DNA of 6,546 bases from an uncultured euryarchaeote (lineage in GTDB: Archaea; Thermoplasmatota; Thermoplasmata; UBA10834): assembly GCA_937872085.1 (NCBI GenBank), contig CALMQK010000195.1:1-6546 (forward strand). The letters run 5' to 3'. Below the pieces are notes generated by a model. It was not told the origin of the DNA and did no database searches. It saw nothing but the letters and a program-made list of their open reading frames with translations. A program made the position numbers and the translations under genes. The number at the start of each line of letters is the position of its first letter. The first letter of the stretch is position 1. Shown piece by piece: positions 1-5,734 of this stretch.

Positions 1-1532
1 TCGATAGAAGGCCCGACATATCCGAGAGGTACAATAGGGGAGGGTTCCCGACGACCGCCTTCCTGTCTGACCGGGGGGAGTCGATCTGGGGGCGGACCTA
101 CGTCCCCCCCGACGACATGAAGAGGATAATGATATCCATCCTTGCCTCGAAAGCCTCGGGGGAGGTAGACCAGGCCCTCGAAAGGGAGAGGATGCAGTTC
201 CTCGATGTCTCGAAGGCCCTTGAGAGAAAGGAGTCTACGGATCCGATCTTCGTCGACGCGGTCTTCGAGGACATCTTCTCGACCTACGATGTCCAATGGG
301 GGGGCTTCGGGGGCAATCAGAAATTCCCCCATCCGGACGTCATCGACCTTCTGCTGTACAAGTACATGGAGGACCAGGACAGGGAACTCTCAGACGCCGT
401 TGCATCCACGCTCGACCACATGACCGCCGGTCTTTTCGACAAGATCGAGGGTGGCGTGTTCCGATACTCCGTCACCAGAGACTGGAGGGAACCGCACTTC
501 GAGAAGATGCTCGAGACCAACCTGGGATTCCTGCGCAACCTCGTCCATGCCCATCAGGTGTTGGGGCAGGAGCGCTTCGCAGACACTGCGAAGGGGGTCG
601 CGAGATACCTCCTCGGCGTGCTCAGGGACCACGAGACCGGGGGCTTCTTCAGCAGTCAGGATGCGGACGAGGACTACTACAGGTTGCCGGCAGCTGAACG
701 GGCTCGCAGCACCCCTCCTAAGGTCGTAAGCGACATCTATTCCGGATGGAACTGTGAGGCGGTCTCGACGTTCATCGAAGCAGGCGTCCTTCTCGGGGAG
801 GGAAGCTGGGTAGACGCAGGCAAGGCAGCCTGGAGATACTCGATCGATCATCACTGGAACCCTGACCTGGCGATGGTCAGACACAGGAAAGGGGAGGAAC
901 TATACCTTTTCGAGGACCAGGTCTCGTTCTTCGGGGCCCTCATGTCGATGATCGAGCTCACGCCCGCGGACGATATCGCAGAGATGCTCGAGATGGGCGA
1001 AGCGATCATCGGTGGGGTGAGCAAGGCGTTCGTGCATCCCGATGGAGGCTACGGGGATGTGATGATCAGGAAGGATGCCGTCGGCGAGCTCGTCGAACCT
1101 CGGAGGTCGATCGTCTCGAACTCCAGATGGGCCAGGTCATCGGCTCTCTTCGGGGTCATCACCTTCAAACCCGAGCGCACGGATGCGACACGCGACATCC
1201 TCATGTCCTTCCATCCCAAGCAAGTCCAGGCCAATGGCCTGTTCGCCGCCCCATACGTCCTCGCCTGGTGGACTCTCGAGAGGGGGACTCAGCTGGTGGA
1301 GATCCATGGCGCGATGGACAAGGACATGACAAGCGTCCCTCTATGGACGGAGGCGAAGAGATCCATGAACCCGGGGACCATGGTGATGAGGGCTCGGCAG
1401 GTCGGGCCAGAGATTCCCAGGCCATCCAAGCCCTTTGCGGTCGTATGCAGAAGCACGGGCTGTTCCAAGGAGATAGACGACCCACGAACGCTTTTCTCGA
1501 AGCTCAGGGAACCCCACGCAGGTCAAGTCTAA
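1..1532 (+). CDS. Thioredoxin-domain protein of the YyaL/DUF255 (COG1331) family, 5' end missing
   Basis: The frame is open from base 3 to the TAA at 1530-1532, so the ATG at 117 is internal and the true start lies left of the window; about 509 residues are visible. The first visible residues carry the end of a DUF255 thioredoxin-like domain (GGFPTTAFL, then WGRTYVPPDDM, matching the family's GGWP..FL and GGTYxPP). The WCH-type N-terminal motif would lie outside. Next come conserved blocks of the (alpha/alpha)6, epimerase-like domain: GGFGGNQKFPHP (visible residues about 100-111), GLFDKIEGGVFRYSV followed by WREPHFEKML (about 143-170), and FFSSQDADED (about 215-224). The C-terminus has the family's late VVCRSTGC...DDP block. 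Full members run about 600-700 residues, so probably only the first 100 or so are missing. The family is widespread, its biochemical role is poorly defined, and it is predicted to be cytosolic. Family membership is sure; any reaction would be a guess. The PH-domain gene follows after about 30 bp. Confidence 0.92.
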   Translation, partial: DRRPDISERYNRGGFPTTAFLSDRGESIWGRTYVPPDDMKRIMISILASKASGEVDQALERERMQFLDVSKALERKESTDPIFVDAVFEDIFSTYDVQWGGFGGNQKFPHPDVIDLLLYKYMEDQDRELSDAVASTLDHMTAGLFDKIEGGVFRYSVTRDWREPHFEKMLETNLGFLRNLVHAHQVLGQERFADTAKGVARYLLGVLRDHETGGFFSSQDADEDYYRLPAAERARSTPPKVVSDIYSGWNCEAVSTFIEAGVLLGEGSWVDAGKAAWRYSIDHHWNPDLAMVRHRKGEELYLFEDQVSFFGALMSMIELTPADDIAEMLEMGEAIIGGVSKAFVHPDGGYGDVMIRKDAVGELVEPRRSIVSNSRWARSSALFGVITFKPERTDATRDILMSFHPKQVQANGLFAAPYVLAWWTLERGTQLVEIHGAMDKDMTSVPLWTEAKRSMNPGTMVMRARQVGPEIPRPSKPFAVVCRSTGCSKEIDDPRTLFSKLREPHAGQV

Positions 1533-1540
1533 ATAGTCGC
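1525..1540 (+). promoter_or_regulatory. Possible archaeal TATA-like element upstream of the PH-domain gene
   Basis: The A/T-rich stretch TCTAAATAG (1529-1537) overlaps the stop codon of the preceding gene and stands out from GC-rich surroundings. It resembles the archaeal TATA box (TTTAWATA-like). Initiation about 25 bases downstream would fall near 1555-1560, just before the candidate starts at 1563 (TTG) and 1569 (ATG). This would give a very short leader. There is no strong purine-rich BRE before it, and read-through from the upstream gene is an equally good explanation. Confidence 0.3.
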
Positions 1541-1562
1541 GGATTTCATAACATGGTAGGGC

Positions 1563-2135
1563 TTGGCTATGGCTGGCAAACCGAAGTTGATTCCGAGGAA
1601 GTTCCTATCAAGCGACGAACTGGTGGTCTTCGAGACGCGACCGAGCGCGTGGCTGCATATGAAGGCTGCGGTTCTGGGCATAGCCGTCTTCTTCGTGGGC
1701 GTGATCCTGTACTTCTGGAACAAGATTTCGAGCGCGCCTTCGATACCTTACCTGAGTGACGCGATGAAGAACGCCGATTACGGCACATATGTTCAATGGG
1801 CCTTCTTGGCGATCTCTGGCCTATCACTGATCTACGTCATGGGCAAGTACCTGAGGTGGAGCAGCACGGTGTACGCGGCCACGGACGAGAGGATCATCAC
1901 GCAGAAGGGGATCCTCAACAAGACCTACGAGGACATCCCGCTCGCGATGATAACGAACGTCGACCTCTCGCAGTCGCTCGGGAAGCGGGCAATGGGTTAC
2001 GGAACTATGGTGTTCTCCACCCAAGGCATGGGCGGGAGAAAGGCTGACGTGGTGTGGGATGCAGTGCCGAACCCGATGAGCGTGCGGAGGAAGCTCCAAG
2101 AAGCCATGGATTCGAGGGTCAGGCCGAAGCAGTGA
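1563..2135 (+). CDS. Membrane protein with bPH2 (DUF304) PH-like domain
   Basis: A 190-residue protein if translation starts at the TTG at 1563, or 188 from the ATG at 1569. ATG is the more usual codon and lies 8 bases after GGTAGG (1555-1560), a weak Shine-Dalgarno match, so I favour 1569. Numbering from TTG, there is a basic N-terminus (KPKLIPRK), a first hydrophobic helix at about residues 35-51 (AAVLGIAVFFVGVILYFW), a short polar loop, a second helix at about 78-95 (WAFLAISGLSLIYVMG), and then a PH-like domain at about 99-180. That domain shows the DUF304 pattern: VYAATDERIITQKGIL, then a DIPLAMITNVDLSQS strand, and a C-terminal helix with NPMSVRRKLQEA. The expected topology is two membrane spans with the PH domain in the cytosol. 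Homologues (YdbS/YdbT-like) are membrane-associated with no firmly established ligand. Bacterial relatives often come as pairs; only one is present here. Nothing ties it to the neighbouring oxidoreductase. Confidence 0.85.
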   Translation: MAMAGKPKLIPRKFLSSDELVVFETRPSAWLHMKAAVLGIAVFFVGVILYFWNKISSAPSIPYLSDAMKNADYGTYVQWAFLAISGLSLIYVMGKYLRWSSTVYAATDERIITQKGILNKTYEDIPLAMITNVDLSQSLGKRAMGYGTMVFSTQGMGGRKADVVWDAVPNPMSVRRKLQEAMDSRVRPKQ

Positions 2136-2235
2136 TCGTCGCGATTCTCAGCTCGGCCCCGACTTCTCCGAGCGGGGGATACCCTGAAACGTTCGGGAAA
2201 GAGAGATAACGGAAGCTAGCGTTCTGGAAGCCGCG
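2136..2235. other. Intergenic region upstream of iorA with short overlapping inverted repeats
   Basis: This is about 100 bp with no credible gene. Two mutually exclusive small stems can be drawn: GCTCGG (2151-2156) with CCGAGC (2168-2173), and CCCCG (2157-2161) with CGGGG (2173-2177). A palindromic AACGTT lies at 2188-2193. No T-tract follows either stem, so a standard terminator is not supported. The best A-rich candidate for an iorA promoter is AAAGAGAGATAA (2198-2209), a poor TATA box. The region probably contains the iorA promoter, but I cannot place it with confidence. Confidence 0.35.
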
Positions 2236-4128
2236 GTGAACCGAATGGGTGTCGCGGATGTTCTGAAGGAAGGTCCTGGAAAGGCTTTCATGCTATGCAA
2301 CGAGGCGATCGTCAGAGGGGCTCTGGAAGCGGATGTCAAGATGGTATCCGCATATCCGGGTTCCCCGACGACGGAGATTCTAGACACATTCTCTGAGATC
2401 TCTCCGAAGTTCGACTACAGGATGGAGATATCGACGAACGAGAAGGTGGCGATCGAGACCTGTGCAGGGGCTTCCATGGTCGGCATGAGGTCGATGACGA
2501 GCATGAAGAGCGTCGGGATGAACGTAGCTTCCGACTCATTCTTCTCTCTATCATATACAGGAGTGAAGGGCGGGATGGTCATCGTCATGGCCGATGATCC
2601 CCAGGCCCACTCCTCCCAGACCGAGCAGGACGGGAGACCCTTCGGGCCGAACTCCTACACTCCGATGCTCGAGCCATCCGACCCCGAAGAGGCGAAGAGG
2701 ATGGTCAGGGCGGCGTTCGCGCTCTCGGAGAAATACGGTGTGCCCGTATTATTGCGGACCACGACGAGGGTGAATCACCAGAGCGGGATTGTGAGCCTGG
2801 AGAAGATGGATCGGAAGCCGTTCGCGAAGTTGGCATGGGACCATCCGCCGGGCAGGTTCGTCACTGTCGCCGAGTCCGCCCGCAACTTCAAGCATGCGCT
2901 CCTCGAGAGGACCAAGAAGATCGAGGAAGAGTTCGAGTCCTCCGAATTCAACCGAATCGTCGATGCTGGATCGGACGTCGGGATCATCGCCAGTGGCGCG
3001 GGATACAACTATGCAGTCGACGCCGCGAGTATCCTCGGGATCAAACCCTCCATCCTGAAGCTCGGCACGACATATCCCCTCCCGAAGGGGCTCATAGCCG
3101 GGTTCCTGAAGAAGCTCAAGACGGTCATAATCGTCGAGGAGCTCTCTCCTTATCTTGAACTCTATGTGACCGCGATAGCCAAGGATGCGAACCCCGCGAT
3201 CAAGATATACGGCAAATGGTCCGGGCACTTCAGCGAGGCACTGGAATACAACCCGAACCTGGTCGTAGAGGGCCTCGCGAAAGCCCTTGGGCTCAAGATG
3301 CCGGTGGAGTACGGGGCGATCTTGGCGAAGGCGAAGGAGCTCAAGGCCGGACTCCCTGACCGGTGGCCCACGTTCTGTCCTGGCTGTCCTCACAGGGCGA
3401 CCTTGCACGCGCTGCTCGACGCCACGCGCGGCATGAAGCACATCCTGTCGACGGACATCGGCTGCTATTCGATGAGCTTCCTCGACCCGCTCAGGTACGG
3501 GGACTCGCTCCTCAGCATGGGAGCGTGCCTCGGCGTGGCCGCGGGCATGCAGTACGCGGCCCAGGAGAAGGTCATCGCGATGATCGGGGATTCGACCTTC
3601 TGGCACGCAGGCATGCCCGGCCTGGTGAACGCGATCCATCACGGGGACGACCTCACGCTAGTGATACTTGACAACGAGGTCACGGCCATGACGGGCCAGC
3701 AACCAAATCCCGGCAGGGACTACAATGCCGGAGGACAGGCGGCGAAGCCCCTTGTCCTGGAGGAGGTCATCAAGGCAATGGGCATCACGGACATCACGAT
3801 CGTCGACCCTTACCAGGTCAAGGCCGCAGTCAGCCCGATGAGAGAGGCGCTCACGAGGAAGGGCCCGAACATCATCATATCGAGGAGGGCGTGCGCGCTG
3901 TATGCCGACCGGAACAAGCGCAAGCGGGGCGAGGTCATCGACACGAACAAGGTCGACACGGAGGTCTGCAAGAGACCCTACAGCTGCGTCAGGAGCTTCT
4001 ACTGTCCGGCGATATCCATAGACGACGGCGACCGGAAGGCATTCATCACCAAGGAGCTGTGCGACAGGTGCGATGTATGCGCGAAGCTGTGCCCCTACGG
4101 TTCCATCAAGAGGAGGGAGGGTGAGTAA
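2236..4128 (+). CDS. iorA: Indolepyruvate:ferredoxin oxidoreductase, alpha subunit (IorA)
   Basis: The large subunit of the thiamine diphosphate enzyme that converts aryl pyruvates plus CoA to aryl-acetyl-CoA, CO2 and reduced ferredoxin; cytosolic. The 630-residue length fits the family (about 600-650). Numbering from GTG at 2236: YPGSPTTEI (40-48) and NEK (68-70) mark the pyrimidine-side TPP domain; DDPQAHSSQTEQD begins at 120; CPGCPHR (381-387) opens the pyrophosphate-side domain; GDS (451-453) through LDN (ending at 480) is the TPP/Mg motif, followed by TAMTGQQPNPG. The C-terminal ferredoxin domain has C578, C584 and C590-P, then an intact CxxCxxCxxxC (C609, C612, C615, C619). The second cysteine of the first motif is Pro581, which is unusual. 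Start choice: GTG 2236 sits 5 bases after GGAAG (2226-2230), and ATG 2245 sits 5 bases after GGTGA (2235-2239). Both are plausible, and ATG would shorten the protein by three residues. iorB follows after 2 bp. Confidence 0.96.
   Translation: MNRMGVADVLKEGPGKAFMLCNEAIVRGALEADVKMVSAYPGSPTTEILDTFSEISPKFDYRMEISTNEKVAIETCAGASMVGMRSMTSMKSVGMNVASDSFFSLSYTGVKGGMVIVMADDPQAHSSQTEQDGRPFGPNSYTPMLEPSDPEEAKRMVRAAFALSEKYGVPVLLRTTTRVNHQSGIVSLEKMDRKPFAKLAWDHPPGRFVTVAESARNFKHALLERTKKIEEEFESSEFNRIVDAGSDVGIIASGAGYNYAVDAASILGIKPSILKLGTTYPLPKGLIAGFLKKLKTVIIVEELSPYLELYVTAIAKDANPAIKIYGKWSGHFSEALEYNPNLVVEGLAKALGLKMPVEYGAILAKAKELKAGLPDRWPTFCPGCPHRATLHALLDATRGMKHILSTDIGCYSMSFLDPLRYGDSLLSMGACLGVAAGMQYAAQEKVIAMIGDSTFWHAGMPGLVNAIHHGDDLTLVILDNEVTAMTGQQPNPGRDYNAGGQAAKPLVLEEVIKAMGITDITIVDPYQVKAAVSPMREALTRKGPNIIISRRACALYADRNKRKRGEVIDTNKVDTEVCKRPYSCVRSFYCPAISIDDGDRKAFITKELCDRCDVCAKLCPYGSIKRREGE
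4112..4125 (+). promoter_or_regulatory. Strong ribosome binding site for iorB inside the 3' end of iorA
   Basis: The purine-rich stretch GGAGGGAGGGTGAG (4112-4125) contains GGTGA (4120-4124), which is complementary to the 16S anti-Shine-Dalgarno core, 6 bases before the ATG at 4131. It lies within the last codons of iorA, whose TAA is at 4126-4128. This fixes the iorB start and suggests coupled translation of the two subunits. Confidence 0.75.
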
Positions 4129-4130
4129 AC

Positions 4131-4775
4131 ATGTCACAGAAGGAGTTCAGCGTATACATGTCCGGAGTCGGAGGCCAGGGGCTCGTCCTGCTATCGAACA
4201 TCATGGGCGCAGCCTGTGCCGCATCCGGCATACGAGCGCTCACGGGTGAGCAGCACGGGCTGTCTCAACGGTCGGGCTCGATAAACGTGCACATGCGGAT
4301 CGGGGAGGGCATGGCGTCGCCCCTGATACCCATAGGCGGGGCGGATGCTCAGCTCGCGCTCGAGGCCCTGGAGGCCCTGAGGTACGTGGAGTACCTCAAG
4401 CCAGGCGGGGTCGTGATGATGAACTCGAGGATCCAGCACCCGGTCGTTGAGACAGCAGCTCACGTGAAGGACAAGACGGCGAAGTACATGTCCGCCGAGG
4501 TGGTCAAGGAAAGGATGTCCCAGGTGACTGACAAGATCGCACTGATCGACGCGCTCTCGATAGCGAACCAGGCAGGCAATCCGTTGACGGAGAACATGGT
4601 GATGCTCGGAGCGATCAGCACCCTCGAGGCGTTCCCGGTCCCGGAGGAGGCACTGAAGCAGTCAGTCAGGGACCACGTGCCCCCGAAGGCGGTCGACGTG
4701 AACCTGAAGGCGTTCGACATGGGGAGAAAGGTCGCGTACGACCTCCTCTGCAACATTGTTAAATGCAGGCAGTGA
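4131..4775 (+). CDS. iorB: Indolepyruvate:ferredoxin oxidoreductase, beta subunit (IorB)
   Basis: The small subunit that pairs with IorA, belonging to the pyruvate/2-ketoisovalerate oxidoreductase gamma-type domain family. At 214 residues it is near the usual 190-210. It opens with GVGGQGLVLLSNIMG (residues about 12-26), the family's glycine-rich signature. EQHGLSQRSGSINVHMRIG then matches the conserved E.HGMAQRGGSV..H.RIG block with serine in place of one glycine. GGADAQLALEALEALR and LKPGGVVMMNS follow as in homologues. The strong Shine-Dalgarno 6 bases upstream and the 2 bp gap after iorA support ATG 4131 and a shared transcript. The order iorA-iorB is the usual archaeal one. No iron-sulfur or TPP site is expected in this subunit, and none is seen. 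A related 2-oxoacid oxidoreductase gamma subunit is the only alternative, and the fused-ferredoxin partner upstream argues for IorB. Confidence 0.95.
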   Translation: MSQKEFSVYMSGVGGQGLVLLSNIMGAACAASGIRALTGEQHGLSQRSGSINVHMRIGEGMASPLIPIGGADAQLALEALEALRYVEYLKPGGVVMMNSRIQHPVVETAAHVKDKTAKYMSAEVVKERMSQVTDKIALIDALSIANQAGNPLTENMVMLGAISTLEAFPVPEEALKQSVRDHVPPKAVDVNLKAFDMGRKVAYDLLCNIVKCRQ

Positions 4776-4778
4776 TTC

Positions 4779-4788
4779 GGAGCTGATG
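4779..4788 (+). promoter_or_regulatory. Ribosome binding site for the PhzF-family gene
   Basis: GGAGCTGATG matches the extended anti-Shine-Dalgarno complement GGAGGTGATC at 8 of 10 bases. The GGAG core ends 8 bases before the ATG at 4791. The ATG inside this site (4786) is followed almost at once by a TGA, so it is not a useful start. Confidence 0.6.
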
Positions 4789-4790
4789 AC

Positions 4791-5720
4791 ATGAAGAAGG
4801 CCAGGTTCGTTCGAGTCGATGTCTTCACTAAGAAGCCTTTTGGCGGGAACCCGCTCGCCGTGTTCCCAGAGGCCGAGGGCCTGACGCCTCGCGAGATGCA
4901 GCTCCTCGCGAAGGAGATGAATCTGTCAGAAACGACCTTCGTCGTACCGGCGTCAAAGGGTTCGGGAGCGGACTTCAGGGTCAGGATATTCGTGCCGGAC
5001 AAGGAGATACCCTATGCTGGTCACCCCACGCTGGGCACGTTCTACGTGCTCGCCAAGGAAGGCAGGATCAAGCTGAAGGGACCGCTCACGACGGTCAAGA
5101 TGGAATCGCTCGCGGGCGTCCTGCCGGTGGAGATCCACTCCACAGGCGGCAAGATAACCAAGGTGGTCACGGTACAGAACAAGCCCGAGTTCGGCAGGGT
5201 ATACCGGGATGCTGAAGTCGAGTTATTGGCTGAGGCACTCACGCTCGATAGATCGGATGTTCATCCCAAAGCCCCGCCACAGCTCGTCTCCACGGGGCTT
5301 CCATGGGTCATCATGCCATTAAAGAACCGCAAGGCGGTGGAAAGAGCTTCTGGCAACGCCTCGCTATTCGCCGAAGCGAGCAAGATGATGCCGAAGGACG
5401 TCGCGGACATCTACGTAACCTGCCTCGACCCGGTCGACAGATCATCCACCACCCATTCGCGCGGGCTCTGCCTGGTGAACAGGAGCATCGTCGAGGACCC
5501 AGCGACAGGTAGCGCGAGCGGATGTCTCGGATCCTACCTGGTCCATTGGAAACTTGTGCCGATCGAGAGGGTCACCAGGATCACGAACGAGCAGGGCTAC
5601 GAGATCGGAAGGCCGAGCAAGATCGACATAAAGGTGGGCACTTCAAAGAAAGGAGACATAGAATCCGTGCGTGTAGGCGGTCCGGTCGTCCACATGATGG
5701 ACGGCGTGTCATATCTCTGA
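4791..5720 (+). CDS. PhzF-family isomerase/epimerase
   Basis: A 309-residue protein close to the family norm (about 260-310), with the two-lobed diaminopimelate-epimerase-like fold of PhzF proteins. The N-terminal signature VDVFTKKPFGGNPLAVF (residues 9-25) is present. NLSETTFV carries Glu47, equivalent to the catalytic glutamate of PhzF (Glu45 in the Pseudomonas enzyme). RIFVPDKEIPYAGHPTLGT (65-83) includes the GHP motif. VEDPATGSASG carries Asp236 in the second conserved loop. PhzF isomerises trans-2,3-dihydro-3-hydroxyanthranilate in phenazine synthesis, but most family members act on unknown substrates and no other phenazine gene is visible here, so only the fold and likely proton-shuffling chemistry can be claimed. 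The gene begins 15 bp after iorB with its own good ribosome binding site, which suggests cotranscription and a possible link to aromatic or amino-acid-derived metabolites. It ends one base from the convergent kinase gene. Confidence 0.93.
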   Translation: MKKARFVRVDVFTKKPFGGNPLAVFPEAEGLTPREMQLLAKEMNLSETTFVVPASKGSGADFRVRIFVPDKEIPYAGHPTLGTFYVLAKEGRIKLKGPLTTVKMESLAGVLPVEIHSTGGKITKVVTVQNKPEFGRVYRDAEVELLAEALTLDRSDVHPKAPPQLVSTGLPWVIMPLKNRKAVERASGNASLFAEASKMMPKDVADIYVTCLDPVDRSSTTHSRGLCLVNRSIVEDPATGSASGCLGSYLVHWKLVPIERVTRITNEQGYEIGRPSKIDIKVGTSKKGDIESVRVGGPVVHMMDGVSYL

Positions 5721-5734
5721 CTCAGTCCACTGAG
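5721..5734. repeat. Perfect 6-bp inverted repeat at the convergent gene junction
   Basis: CTCAGT (5721-5726) and ACTGAG (5729-5734) are perfect reverse complements around CC. In RNA this would form a 4-6 bp stem with a small loop, on either strand. It starts directly after the PhzF-family stop codon and covers the last codons and stop of the kinase gene. No T-tract follows on either strand, so calling it a bidirectional terminator is only a suggestion. Confidence 0.4.

Noticed and set aside
390..884. A 164-codon minus-strand open frame inside the first gene
   Set aside because: It is antisense to strongly conserved family blocks; no ribosome site or domain supports it.
1127..1759. A 210-codon plus-strand open frame bridging the first two genes
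   Set aside because: It overlaps the conserved end of the YyaL-type gene and the start of the PH-domain gene in another frame, and its product is low-complexity and unlike any family I know.
2151..2177. A rho-independent-like terminator after the PH-domain gene
   Set aside because: The stems are short (5-6 bp), mutually exclusive and not followed by a T-tract on the plus strand.
2749..3642. A 297-codon open frame on the minus strand opposite iorA
   Set aside because: It lies fully inside iorA, whose motifs are unmistakable. Its translation is rich in Arg, Asp, Val and His with no recognisable domain, as expected for an antisense shadow in GC-rich DNA.
4757..4766. A TATA-like GTTAAATG as a separate promoter for the PhzF-family gene
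   Set aside because: It lies inside the end of iorB, is only a weak match, and the 15 bp spacing with a good ribosome site is more simply explained by co-transcription.
4791..5720. Assignment as a phenazine biosynthesis gene
   Set aside because: Only the broad PhzF family is supported. No other phenazine genes are present, and most family members, including archaeal ones, have unknown substrates.
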